Origin: Macrothele yani
Lineage: Eukaryota; Arthropoda; Arachnida; Araneae; Macrothelidae
DNA: 64,000 nucleotides
Assembly: GCA_039090855.1 (NCBI GenBank)
Contig: CM077005.1
Span: 70,800,607-70,864,606, forward strand
Direction: 5' to 3'
Position numbers and translations under genes: made by a program. The notes beneath the pieces were generated by a model that saw only the letters and a list, made by a program, of their open reading frames with translations, was not told where the DNA came from and ran no database searches. Below, piece after piece: positions 34,146-45,026 of this stretch; the stretch's first letter is position 1; the number at the start of each line of letters is the position of its first letter.

Positions 34146-35338
34146 AAGAATAAAGGTTGAAAGGTTCCCAGAAGATCATGAGCATTACTCTAACTTACTC
34201 AGAGAATGACTGAAGTCATGTGAGAGAGGTGTAAAAAAGAAGTGGGAATGTTTTAAGAACTGTGTTGTCCTTGCTGCTGAAGAGGTCTGTGGCACCACAA
34301 CAGTGGGTAACAATAGAGGTGATGCTTGGTGGAATAGTGAGATTGAAGAGGCAGTAAAGAGAAAGAAGGAAGCATATTTGGGGTTGTTGCAAGGTAGAGT
34401 TTCTGAGGATGAATATCACTGTAAAAAGTGTGAGGCAGCTTACCTGGTTCAACAGAGTTAAAGAAAATGTGGAAAGGCATGAATTGGCTTTTTGGAAAGA
34501 TAGAAAAACTTTCTGGAAGTACATGAAACGGGAAATAAAGTTTCAAGTTGTATGAAGAATGGGATTGGAGAAACATGGGAGCCCAATAAGTTAATTGAAC
34601 GGTGAAGTGGATACTTCTGTGAGTTATTAGATCAAGAAAGCAAAGATTTTTCTGAGGCAGAAGCAGATGATGTCACAGTAAAAGATGGAAGCACAGGAGG
34701 GATCTCAAGAGAAGAGGTGTGTAAAGCTCTAAAATCACTTCAGAATTATAAGGATCTGGGAGCATAACTGCTGATATGTTGAAATATATTGGTGACTCTG
34801 TAATTGACTGGTTAACTGAAATTTGCCAGTTGTGCTTTGAGTTAGGAATGGTCCCTCGGGATTGGCAGGATGCTATCATTGTTCCCTTGTATAAGGGCAA
34901 AGGTAATCAGACTGACTGCAAGAACTATCGTGGTATTAGCCAACTGAGTGTGCCAGGGAAAGTGTTTGGTAAGGTCATTATTGAGAAAGTATAAGGTCTT
35001 ACATCAGAGAAAGTTTGGGGTGTTCAGAGTGGTTGTATGCCTGCTGCACTAACCAAATTTTTGCATTACGCATGATGATTGAAAAGTATCTGGCTGTTGG
35101 TAAGAAAGTATTTGCTGCCTTCATAGATTTAGAGAAAGCTTATGACCGAGTAAATTGGATACTTTTGTGGAAGGTATTGAATAAGTATGGTGTTACTGGA
35201 AATCTACTGAATAGTGTAAAAGCAATGTATAGTGGCAGTAGAGCTTGAGTATGAGTGAATGGTGTTTTATCAAAATGGTTTTCTATTAGTGCAGGAGTTA
35301 CACAAGGTTGTGTAATGTCACCATGGCTGTTTAATATA
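34146..35338 (+). mobile_element. LINE family B, copy B2, left half (interrupted)
   Basis: This is a 5'-truncated LINE copy that starts just after the endonuclease domain. It aligns throughout with 37163-38398 of copy B3: GDAWWNSEIEEAV-like linker, ICQLCFELGMVPRDWQDAII, KNYRGIS, then FAAFIDLEKAYDRVNW (35105-35160). It carries many frameshifts. It stops in mid reverse transcriptase at TGGCTGTTTAATATA, where a Tc1 element begins. The same copy resumes at about 39380. Confidence 0.88.
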
Positions 35339-36546
35339 CACTGACGGAAAAAAAAAATCCCAACACCACGAAAAAATAGTTGTAAAGGAATGAAATGGCG
35401 GCAATACATTTGTATAAGTAACATATTTAATCGATTAAGTTTTTAAGATCACAGCTTATTGTAAGTGCGAGAAGAGCCATTTTAAATGTGAAATGCTGGT
35501 ACATTAATAACCGGTGTAACCGCCAGAATGTTGAATGTGAGCACGCAAACGTTCATGCATTGTGTCGTACAGGTGCTGGATGTCAGTTTGTGGGATGGAG
35601 TTCCATGCCTGTTGCACTTGGTCGGTCAATACAGGGACGGTTAATGCTGGTTGGGGGTGACGCTGGAGTTGTCGTCCAATGATGTCCTATACGTGCTCGA
35701 TTGATGAAATCTGGTGATCTAGCAGGCCACGGCAACATGTCGACACTCTGTAGAGCATGTTGGGTTACAACAGCGGTATGCGGACGAGCGTTATCCTGTT
35801 GGAAAACACCCCCTGGAATGCTGTTCATGAATGGCAGCACAACAGGTTGAATCACCAGACCAACGTACAACTGTGCCGTCAGGGTGCATGGGATAACCAC
35901 GAGAGTGCTCCTGCTGTCATAGGAAATTGCTCCCCAGACCATAACTCCAGGTGTAGGTCCAGTGTGTCTCGGCCGCAGACAGGTTGGTTGCAGGCGCTCA
36001 CCTGGCCTCCTTCTAACCAACACACGGCCATCACTGGCACCCAGGCAGAACCGGCTTTCATCAGTAAACACAACAGATCTCCACTCCGTCCTCCAATGAG
36101 CTCTAGCTTGACACCACTGACGTCGCAAACGGCAGTGGTTTGGAGTAAGTGGAATGCACGCTACAGGGCATCTGGCTCGGAGTTGTCCTTCAAGTAACCG
36201 ATTTGTGACAGTTCGTTGTGTCACTGTGGTGGCATCTGCAGCTCAAATTGCTGCCGCAGACACTGTACGATACGCCGTACATGACAGTCTTCCCTCTCAG
36301 TAGTGCCACGTGGCCGGCCGGAACCCGGTCTTCTTGAGGCAGTACCTTCCCTTGACCACTGCTGCCAACAATCATGCACAGTGGCTACATTCCTGCCAAG
36401 TCGTTCTGCAATATTGCGGAAAGAAAATCCACCTTCTCGTAGCCCTATTACACAACCTCGTTCAAACTCCGTGAGCTGTTGATAATGGCTTCTTCGTCTT
36501 CTTAAAGGTATTCTTGACTAACATCAACACCCTACGTCGAATCTCA
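35339..36546 (-). mobile_element. Tc1-like element, right end missing
   Basis: The left end CACTGACGGAAAAAAAAAAT is at 35339 next to a TA. On the minus strand the transposase shows the HTH (ERGCVIGLREGGFSFRNIAE, about 36455-36395), VVFTDESRFCL (first Asp), GVFQQDNARPHTAV (second Asp) and then SIEHV (Glu) after a one-base frame change near 35705. The sequence ends at about 36546, where copy B3 of the LINE begins. The 5' untranslated part and right terminal repeat of the element are missing. It is inactive. Confidence 0.85.
35583..36224 (-). pseudogene. Tc1-like transposase, catalytic part, frameshifted
   Basis: The open frame contains TVTNRLLEGQLRARCPVACI, SVVFTDESRFCLGASDGRV, PGVMVWGAISYDSRS, GVFQQDNARPHTAVVTQHAL and WPARSPDF. 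After SPDF the frame is wrong; shifting one base restores an SIEHV..IIGRQLQRHPQ-type ending with the catalytic Glu. The N-terminal HTH part lies in another frame upstream (36500-36225), past a stop. Confidence 0.85.
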
Positions 36547-37305
36547 ATGATAATGAGAGGACAGGCTGGTGTAGGTGTGATTTTAAGTGAAAAGATGAAG
36601 AACAACTTGATTCACTATAGTTGCATAAGTGAAAGAATTCTCTGGATTCGTTTGAAAGTGAAACTTCAGAGAATTGTAATTGTTGTAGTGTATGCTCCTT
36701 GTGACTTGGAACCTTCTGATAAGAAAGAAGATTTCTGGAATGAGCTAAAAGCTGTTTTGAGTCAGTTTGGTGCTAAAGAAAAAGTTATAATAGCAGGGGA
36801 TTTCAATGCTAGAGTAGGTGTGCAGAATGCAATTTCTGACAATGTTCTGGGTAAGTTTAATGATCCTTGTGTGAATGATAATGGTGAAAGATTAATTGAA
36901 CTCTGCATTGAGAATGGTTTGTGTGTATCTAATACATTTTTCAACCACAAGTATATCCACACATATACTTGGGAAAATCGTACTCTTGGTCAAAAGAGTG
37001 TGATAGATTTTGTTTTTTACGATCAGCGTTTGAAACACTTAGTTGTTGACACCCGTGTGATGAGAGGTGCGGATGTTGGTTCTGATCATTACTTGGTAGT
37101 GTCACGAGTGAAGCTTAATGTTGGTTGGAGGAAAAGGAATAGGAAGAGACCCAGGATAGAAAGAATAAAGGTTGATAGGCTCCTTGAAGATCATCAGCGG
37201 TATTCTGACTTGCTCAGAGAACGACTGAAGGATCTGAAATCTTGTGAGAGGGATGTAGAAAAGAAGTGGGAATGTTTTAAGAACTGTGTTGTTACTGCTG
37301 CTTAA
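36547..37305 (+). pseudogene. LINE B3 endonuclease domain
   Basis: Starting inside the domain at RGQAGVGVILSEKMKN, the frame shows VVVYAPCD, IIAGDFNARVG, HTYTWENRTLGQKSVIDFVF and the catalytic VGSDHYLV. These are endonuclease motifs of non-LTR retrotransposons. The frame ends at a stop at 37303-37305 because of an indel; the protein continues in the frame beginning about 37286. The first conserved Asn motif (WNTRGI in copy B4) is lost by truncation. Confidence 0.87.
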
Positions 37306-39147
37306 AGAGGTCTGTGGCACCACAATAGTGGGTAACAATAGAGGTGATGCTTGGTGGAATAGTGAGATTGATGCGGCAGTAAAGAAAAAGAAGGAAGCCT
37401 ATTTAGGGATGTTGCAAGGTAGAGTCTCTTTGGATGAATATCGCTGTAAGAAGCATGGAGCTGCTAAGCTGGTTCGCCACAGTAAGGCAAAAGATAGGAA
37501 GGAGAAAGTGAAAAGGCATGAACTGGCTTTTGGGAAAGATAGAAAGTCCTTCTGGAAGTACATGAGACTCAGGAAAAATAGGGGAAACAAAGTTGTAAGT
37601 TGTGTGAAGAATGAGATTGGGGAAATGATATGGAAGCCCAATGAGTTAAGTGACAGATGGGGCGAATACTTCTGTGAGTTATTAGATCAGGAGAGCAAAA
37701 ATGATTCTCAGACAAATGCAGAGGATGTCACAGTGAGGGATGAAAGCGCAGGAGGGATCTCAAGTGAAGAAGTGTGTAAAGCTCTAAAATTTCTTCAGAA
37801 TGGTAAGGCTCCAGGAGTTGATGGCATAACTGCAGAGATGTTGAAGTATGGTGGTGACTCTATAATTGACTGGTTAACTGAAATTTGCCAGTTGTGCTGG
37901 GAGTTAGGAATGGTCCCTCGGGATTGGAAGGATGCTATCAATGTTCCCTTGTATAAGGGAAAAGGTGATCAGACTGAATGCAAGAACTATCGTGGTATTA
38001 GCCTACTGAGTGTGCCAGGGAAAGTGTTTGGTAAGGTTGTTATTGAAAAAGTATGGGGACATCAGAGAAAGTGTGGGATGTTCAGAGTGATTTTTTGCCT
38101 GGTAAAGGCTGCACTAACCAGATTTTTGCATTACGCACAATGATTGAAAAGTATCTGGCTGTTGGGAAGAAAGTTTTTACTGCCTTCATAGATTTAGAGA
38201 AAGCTTACGACCGAGTCAATAGGACACTTTTGTGGAAGGTATTGAATGAATATGGTGTTACTGGGAATCTACTTAATAGTGTAAAAGCCATCTATGCTGG
38301 TAGTAGAGCTTTTGTACGAGTGAATGGTGTTTTATCAAAATGGTTTTCCATTGGTGCAGGAGTTAGACAAGGTTGTGTAATGTCACTATGGCTGTTTAAT
38401 ATATTTATGGACGCATGCATGCGTGAGGCCAAAATAGATAATAGCGGCTTATGTCTTGGTGATATCCGTGTGTACAGATTGCTGTATGCTGATGACACTG
38501 TCCTGTTGGCAGAGAGCAAAAGTGAGTTGCAGAGTATGTTGACTCGGATACACGAAGTTTGCATGAAATTCAAACTGAGTATAAATAAGGGAAAAACCAA
38601 AGTTAAGGTGTTTGAGAGAGGAATGGGTAGCACTGAATGTAATGTAAGTATAAATGGCACTGTGATTGACCAGGTGAGTGAGTTTGTGTATTTAGGAAGC
38701 ATGTTTGACAGAGAGAACAAGTTGGATGGGGAAATCAGTAGGCAAGTGAATTCTTCTTTAAAAGTCATAGCTGCTCTAGGAGGTTTTCACAGGAATGATG
38801 GGTTCTCTAGAGAGTCATGCATGGCTGCGTATGAAACAGTAATTGTTCCTACTCTGATGTATGGCAGTGAAACCTGGGTACTGCGGAAGAAACATAGGAG
38901 TCGTTTGTGTGCTGGAGAAATGTGTTACTTACGTGGGGTTTGTGGCAAGACACGATCTGATTGTTTGAGGAATGAAGATGTATTGCAGTTGTATGATGTA
39001 AAGCAAAATGTTGTTAGCAAGGTGGAGACCAATATGCTTCGGTGGTTTGGCCATGTTGAAAGAATGAGTGATGAAATGCTTACTAAGAAAATCTTTTCAG
39101 CCCAAATGGCAGGAAGGAAAGGCAGAGGAAGGCCAAGGAAGACATGA
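37286..39147 (+). pseudogene. LINE B3 reverse transcriptase, two frames
   Basis: The first part (37286-38143) holds GNNRGDAWWNSEIDAAVKKK, LQNGKAPGVDGITAEML and KNYRGISLLSVPGKVFGK. After a frameshift near 38090 the second part (to 39147) holds FTAFIDLEKAYDRVNRTLLW, GAGVRQGCVMSLWLFNIF, the catalytic LLYADDTVLLAES and VPTLMYGSETWVLRKK. A Trp codon has become TGA in RGRPRKT-stop (39145-39147), and a second Trp became TAG near 39270, truncating the C-terminus. The copy is dead but only mildly diverged. Confidence 0.88.
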
Positions 39148-39379
39148 ATGGATCAGATTCACGAGTGTCTGCATGAGAAAAAGATTATGAGTATGAAGTA
39201 TAAAAGATCTTGTGTACGGCGTGTAATGGATATCAGTGAAGCACGAGTTGTATGTCAAGATCGCTGCAAATAGCGAAGTTTGATACGACAACAATAAGTA
39301 AAAATATCTGGAAGTTTGTATTTCTTTTTGGAGCTAACCTCTGAATCTCAGAGAACAGCTTAGTGATATGTATGTGTGT

Positions 39380-40170
39380 ATATATGGATGCTTACATTCG
39401 TGATGCCAAAATAGACAATACTGGTTTATGGCTAGGTAATGTCTGTGTGTGCAGATGGCACAGTCCTGTTGGCAGACAGCAAAAGTGAGTTGCAAAGTAT
39501 GTTGTCCCAGGTGTACAAAGTTTGCATGAAATTCAAAGTAAGTATAAATAAGAGAAAAACCAAAATTATGGTTTTTGAGTGAGGAACTGTTAGTACTGAG
39601 TGCAAGATAAGTCTAAATGGCCCAGTGATTGACCAGTTGAATGATTTTGTGTATTTAGGAAGCATGTTTGACACAGAGAACAAATTTGTTGTTTGTGTAC
39701 TGGAGAATCACGTTACTTACTGGGGGTTGTGACAAGACGTGTTCTCATTGTGTGAGGAATGAAGATGTTTTGTAGTTGTGTAATGTGAAGCAAAATGTTG
39801 TTAGAAAGGTGGAGACTAATATTCTTTGGTGATTTGGCCATGTTGAAAGAATGAGTGATGAGATGCTTGCTAAGAAATTTTTTTTTTTTTAGTCCAAGTG
39901 GCAGGAAGTACAGGCAAAGGAAGGCCAAGGAAGTCATGAGAGGATCAGATTCAGGAGTGTCTGCATAAGAAAAAGATTATGAGTGCGGAGTATAGAAGGT
40001 CTGGTGTATGTCATGTGATGGATGACAGTGAAGCTCGAGTTGTGTGTCAAGGTCGCTGTAAATGGAGAAGTTTGATATGGCAACAGTAAGTAATCAGTTA
40101 GAAATTTATCTGGTAGTCTGTATTTCTTTGTGGAGCTAACCTCTGAATCTCAGAGAACAGCTTAGTGAAA
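39380..40170 (+). mobile_element. LINE family B, copy B2, right half
   Basis: Starting TATGGATGCTTACATTCGTG, this continues copy B2 exactly where the left half stopped at 35338. It aligns with 38404-39370 of B3 through AGATGGCACAGTCCTGTTGG and the GTGATTTGGCCATGTTGAAA (FGHVERM) region to CAGAGAACAGCTTAGTGAAA and the ATGTATGTATG tail. There are many indels and an internal deletion near 39690. Copy B2 is older than B3. Confidence 0.85.
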
Positions 40171-40235
40171 TGTATGTATGTTTTATTGTATGAAAATATT
40201 TCATTTCACTTATATAATCATTTTTCTTTTTGCAG

Positions 40236-40302
40236 TTTGAAACATTTTACAACACTAAGTTTAATGGGAGAAAATTAACATGGCTTCATCATTTATGCAA
40301 TG
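40236..40302 (+). CDS. Cul2: Cullin-2, internal coding exon d
   Basis: This 67-bp exon encodes FETFYNTKFNGRKLTWLHHL, then CN and the first base of a split codon. The acceptor is CTTTTTGCAG (ends 40235) and the donor is a consensus GTAAGT (starts 40303). GRKLTWLHHL is the strongly conserved cullin segment just before winged-helix A. The exon ends in phase 1, and the missing two bases are supplied by exon e, giving GCG (Ala). A CACTA-like transposon begins only 37 bp after the exon end, and a LINE 3' end lies about 65 bp before it, so this exon sits tightly between two mobile elements and still keeps both splice sites. Confidence 0.93.
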
Positions 40303-40471
40303 GTAAGTACATAGTTGCACCCCTTTTATGGTGAATTACACTGGACAACAATTTTTGATGAATTTCATGCTTCCAAGATAAAAATAGCCATTTCTTAATG
40401 AATTCGATGTGCTGGAACAGAATATGACCATAAAGAAGTTGAATTGGCTACGGTTTATTTGTAATATGCAG

Positions 40472-40790
40472 GTACACTGGTTGACCATTGATCAGGAACA
40501 CGTGCATGCTATTTCAATGGAAGAAAAGCTTATAATTTGCCTGCAACTCTCGATGCGCTTCCCTTATAAATATTTGTTTAGGCTGCTATTAAAGAGCTTC
40601 AAACACTTAACAAAATCAAAATATGTGTTTCTAACAAATTTTCCATGTGTATATGAGGAAATTGATTATTCTAAATCAGTTTTTAGGACATTTTGATTTC
40701 AGTCTGCCAACCTTTTTACCAAATCTCTCCCATTGAAATAGCATGCAAGTGTTCCTTAGCAATTGCAACCAGTGTTTATGTATGTCTTCA
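40472..40790. repeat. Subterminal inverted repeat of the CACTA-like element
   Basis: An arm at about 40472-40526 (ACACTGGTTG, then AGGAACACGTGCATGC and TATTTCAATGG) is inverted at about 40728-40775 (CCATTGAAATAGCATGCAAG, then TGTTCC and CAACCAGTGT). About 200 bp lie between the arms. CACTA elements commonly have subterminal repeats bound by their transposase. Confidence 0.8.
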
Positions 40791-40984
40791 TATATATGTA
40801 TATATTGCATGTGTTACATTAGACTTCTTTTGAAGTAAATACAATCCAAAACAGTAAGTGTAATTTTTTATAATACAATTAAAAATAGATAGTGTAATTC
40901 TTTTTTTTTCTTTTACATTTGTATTAAATGTAATTTTGAGATATGTACATGAGGTTTTCATGCATAGATAGAAATCAGTTACCA

Positions 40985-43075
40985 GTTCGTGACGTTTTGC
41001 TTCTCCTTGCCTTTTGGTTGTATTCCACCAGAGGGGCATCTCTGAAGAGTGTCCAAACGTAGTCTGCAAGCATCAAAGTGGACCACTTTCCTTGGTATCG
41101 TTGCTCCATTACGGCCATATCTTGATGAAACCGTTCACCATGCTCATCACTAAATTTGCCACAGTTATCCAGGAAGAAATTCTAGTGAGAATCCAGGAAG
41201 TGGAGTTTTAAAGACATATTACAGCCAAATTTTTGATACAGAGCAAGCAGATCAGTAATGCAATCTTTGTAATTTTCAGCCCTATAATTCCCCAGGAAGT
41301 TTGTTGATACTTGACAAAAGGCATCCCACACTTCTCTTTCATCACACTGAAGCATGTCCTGAAACTGCAAATCTTGAAAGAGCTGTCTGATCTGCGGACT
41401 CCCACAAAAATTCTCTCTTTTATTTTTGCTTCGTTCAGTCAAGAAAATTTGTCATGCAAGTATTTGAACGCTGATTTAGTTTTGTCCATGGCTTTAACCA
41501 ATTGCTTTACAAGACCGAGTTTTATGTGCAGAGGGGGTAGTATGATTTTCTGAGGATCTGTCAGTGGTGGGTTCTGAACAATTCATTTGTCCAGGTGTCA
41601 AAGACATCCTAGGAGGCCAGTCTGTATCGATGTAGTGCAGACATGTAGCTCGGCTATCCCAGTGACAAAGAAAACAGCAGTGCGTTGTGTATCCCTGCTG
41701 AAGGCCCATTAACAGAAACACTACCTTCAGGTCAGCACAGATAAGCCAACCATAATTTTTGTAATTAAGTCTGTCCAACAGCTGTTTAAGGTTATTGTAG
41801 GTCTCTTTCATGTGCACCGTATGTGCAACTGGAATGGACGGTAGCTGATTCCCGTTATGCAGTAAAACCATCTTAAGACTCAACTTGGAGGAGTCTATAA
41901 ATAGACGCTAGTGTTCTCCCTAGAGCCTTTTCACTGGGCGGCCCACCCAGCTAAATTTCCTTTAATGAACATTTTCACAATGCACATAATAGTAAGAATG
42001 GAAAACTTACTCCTACATACACCATAAATATTGCCAAAAACTGGCTGAAATCTTTGTCAAATATGGTTTATTAGTAAGTACTCATTTTTTTTATCATTTA
42101 TGTACAATTTTCTAATGTTGTTTATCATGTTATGTTACATTAATGCCTGCCACACCACTAAAGATGTTTAATAAGTATGATAATGTTAAGCAAAATAACA
42201 TCCCTTTGTTTCTCGGTTGGGGAAGGGATCGTTAATACCATCCAGTTAAAATTTCTTGCCATCCACCTGTAAAAAAAATCTGGGGAGAACACTAGACGCC
42301 ATTCTTGCATAACATGTTGTATTCCTAGTCCTTGCATTAGGCCGTCAATATTGCAACAGAACACAAAGCTTTCACTTTTTTGGAAGAATTGCTCGAATTG
42401 TCGGTGTCGAATACGAAACGAACTCACTCGAACATTTTGTTCTAGAAGATTCCATTGACGAAGCCTTGACGCTATTAGCTCTGCTTTAACTTTGGTTAAA
42501 TTCAAATCGCGAACAAGGTCATTCAGTTCCTCTGATGTAATTTTATGTGGCATAGACTCAGAAGATGCATATTCGTCATCGCTTTCATTAATCCGTGACA
42601 TTGACGGTTTCGGATTACACAAATCATCTTCCTGGACCTCATCTAAATCTATAACAAAATTTGTCGAAGGCTTGGGAATGGGGAGTTCTTCAGAATGAGG
42701 TACAGGTCGTACAGCAGAAGGTGTATTTGAATATTCTACAGTCCATTTCTTCTTCTTTGTGATACCTTCAGCCACTGGTGGCACCATACAGAAATAACAG
42801 TCATTTATGTGTTTTGTGGGCTCCCTCCAAATCATGGGAATAGCAAAACCCATCGTTTTTCTTTTGCCATTAAGCCACTGTGACAGATTTGTTTCACACG
42901 TGCGACAACATACATGTGGAGCCCAGTTCTTATCCTCATCGCCTATCCTGCAGCCGAAATCAAATGACAAGCCTTTTTTAACAATCGGAGTGATGGACTT
43001 TTTCTGTGCAGCAAATGTCACTTTACGATATATATAGTAAAAGTTATCCACCTCATTCGCACATGCACGCGGCAT
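40985..43075 (-). pseudogene. CACTA-like transposase, broken by a MITE, stops and frameshift
   Basis: The N-terminal piece (43075-42300) begins MPRACANEVDNFYYIY and has a zinc-binding pattern: CCRTCETNLSQW, then MIWREPTKHINDCYFCM. It is followed by an acidic linker and LASRLRQWNLLEQNVRVSSF-type sequence up to QEWRL. A 386-bp MITE interrupts here. The chain resumes after 41904 (FIDSSKLSLKMVLLHNGNQL), with AHTVHMKETYNNLKQLL, LICADLKVVFLLMGLQQGYT, CCFLCHWDSR, a frameshift near 41545, KIILPPLHIKLGLVKQLVKA, NCKFSDEHGERFHQDMA-like and RYQGKWSTLMLADYVW. This is a protein family present in many copies in arthropod and cnidarian genomes. Catalytic residues were not assigned. Confidence 0.78.
41909..42294. 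mobile_element. 386-bp MITE inside the CACTA-like transposase
   Basis: Ends TAGTGTTCTCCCTAGA (41909) and the inverted TCTGGGGAGAACACTA (ending 42294) are flanked by GACGC on both sides (41904-41908 and 42295-42299). Removing the insert and one GACGC restores the coding sequence QEWRLFIDSSK across the joint. It encodes nothing. Confidence 0.92.
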
Positions 43076-43602
43076 AGCTATGTAATGTCACAATACAAGG
43101 ATCACTTTAACAGGCTGCTATCACGAGAGTACACTCACCAATGAAGGGAAAGAAACAAATGGACTGAGCTCTTTACCGTTGGGCTGTTAAAACTGAAAGG
43201 ATTGCATCACAACAGGTAATAGTACACCAGATGTCGCAGGAACTCCGGACTTCTCACCCAATGATGCAATACTTCCTGGTCTGATGGTGCCTAAGAGTAC
43301 GGAAAACACTGTACAAACCTGATGTTCTTACTATATTTTTATTTCAGTACCATTTTAATAATACATTTACTAACATTTATTATATTTATCATAAATTTAT
43401 TAATATGTAACATAAAAAAATTATTACTCATTACACCTACTTTTTTACTAAAAATCAAAAAAATTTTAACTTTCCATTAGCTGTATTTCCGAAACAAGAG
43501 CCAATGAAAGTTTTTCATGGCGATATTCGTGTTCAGTGGGTTAATTTCATACAGAATTGCACACTTTCCCGTCAGAAGCAATTTCATTGTTGTCCAGTGT
43601 TA

Positions 43603-43975
43603 TGTTCATGTTTTTTTTGTTTTTTTTTTCTAATGGTTCTTACTACTGCACTTTTTAAAAGCAACTAACTTGAGGAATACAAAATGAATTTTTTTGTTAT
43701 ACTAGCTTGTTTTACATTGAAAAAAAAAATTGTGTGTATTGTAAGATATCTAATTACTTAAGATTCTGTTAGCAACTCAGTTTGCTCTGCTTACCTTGTA
43801 AGGTGTGTGAAATTTACATGCTTCTTAAGCTATTTGAAATTTAAAATGTGAGGTATACCCACTATCTCACCAATTTGTTATGAACAGCTAAGTAAGGTTA
43901 TATTGTAGCCTTACTTAGGTGTTAATATTAGGCACTGATGTACTTGTGCATATGCGGTTCAAGGCCGATGTGGAC

Positions 43976-44016
<41 letters not shown>

Positions 44017-44127
44017 GAATACATTTCCCTAACTGTGGGTTCTTCTCTAAATGCTCTTCCTTAACATTAACACACTCATCCCATCTCCATGGAAGACTAT
44101 TTCAGCCATGTTAAAGGATTCAGGTTA
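43603..44127. other. Cul2 intron, homopolymer palindrome
   Basis: No gene is seen. A T17-19 run is directly followed by an A24 run (about 43977-44017), a perfect AT hairpin that could mark a joint of two poly(A) ends or an assembly problem. Confidence 0.5.
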
Positions 44128-44640
44128 GGGTCATTCCATGTCAAATCATCACAATTTATAATATTTTTCTACCTCACCAACTTAGATTTTGATAAAACTT
44201 GGCATACTTAATGACCCTATGTAGTTATGGAAGAAAAGGATTTTTTTTATTTTTAAGCTCACGGGGGGGGGGGGGAGATTTAAGCCTAAATTTTCAAAAT
44301 TTTATTAGAAATTGGCCTACCAGTGATACTTTAACTATCTGTTAATCAGCGACCAATTGAGATATGGAGTTGGAAGTGGTCTCATTTTAAAGCCCCTTTA
44401 ATGGGCTTTTACATGATGTACAACACAATAGGGTTTATAAAAAACACAAAATTCAAAATCCAACTGAAAATTTCAAAATCGATTTTCTCAAAAACGGATT
44501 TTTATAAAATTTTGAAAAAAATCTCAAAATTAGTTCGTACTTATCTGCAAACTATCCACAAAATATTTTTTGGGGGGGGGGATCATGATGGGATCATAAG
44601 ATATGAGAGGGTAACACATATGCATTATGAAGAGAAAATA
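44128..44640 (+). repeat. Left terminal inverted repeat (~500 bp)
   Basis: Begins GGGTCATTCCATGTCAAATC. Pairs with 51380-51835 with several indels and a G-run difference. Both arms also carry AAAGCCCCTTTAATGGGC-like and GGAGTTGGAAGTGG-like blocks in opposite orientation. Confidence 0.88.
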
Positions 44641-45026
44641 ATGGGATCCTAATTTGCCAGCACGTGACAAAAAAAGAAATTTCCACAGCATAATTTTTTA
44701 ACAATATTTATGAATGTTGCTTTCTGTGTGTATTACTTTTCCCTTTCTGTTTTGTTCTGATAGTTTGTTCAATTTTCGGTGATTTAATTGAAACTCATAG
44801 CTTGCAAAATGCAAGCTGAAACAGGCATGAATGTGTTGGATCATGCAACAGATCCATTCCTCTTCCACATGAATGCACTTGGCTCAGTCTCCCAGCAGAG
44901 TTTGTGAAGACAACTTGCCTTTATTTATTGTTGATAAATGTGAATGTAGTGTAAATGATTTTGAATGTGAAGTGATAGTGTGAGACAGTTTCTTTGTTAG
45001 TAAGTTTTCAACAAAACCTCTCTAAA

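Larger units (their letters stand above)
36547..39378 (+). mobile_element. LINE family B, copy B3 (near complete, 5'-truncated)
   Basis: This is the most complete copy of a second non-LTR family, with endonuclease, reverse transcriptase and 3' region in order. It has no poly(A) and ends in a short ATGT-like tandem tail (GATATGTATGTGTGTATA), which together with the protein resembles RTE-type elements; the exact clade is uncertain. Comparison with copy B4 (60221 downward) shows about 90 codons and the 5'UTR are missing. Its 5' edge is fused to a truncated Tc1 and its 3' edge to the second half of copy B2. Confidence 0.88.
40339..43599 (-). mobile_element. CACTA (CMC)-like DNA transposon with TIRs
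   Basis: The ends are CACTGGACAACAAT (40339) and its inverted copy ATTGTTGTCCAGTG (ending 43599). They are flanked by TTA on both sides (40336-40338 and 43600-43602), a 3-bp target duplication. A CACTG start with a 3-bp duplication is the hallmark of the CACTA/CMC superfamily; the assignment is inference. A degenerate transposase lies on the minus strand (about 43075-40985). The element starts 37 bp after Cul2 exon d. Confidence 0.85.

Noticed and set aside
43977..44017. T-run/A-run palindrome as a functional hairpin
   Set aside because: Long homopolymers are unreliable in assemblies and can arise from poly(A) tails meeting head to head.
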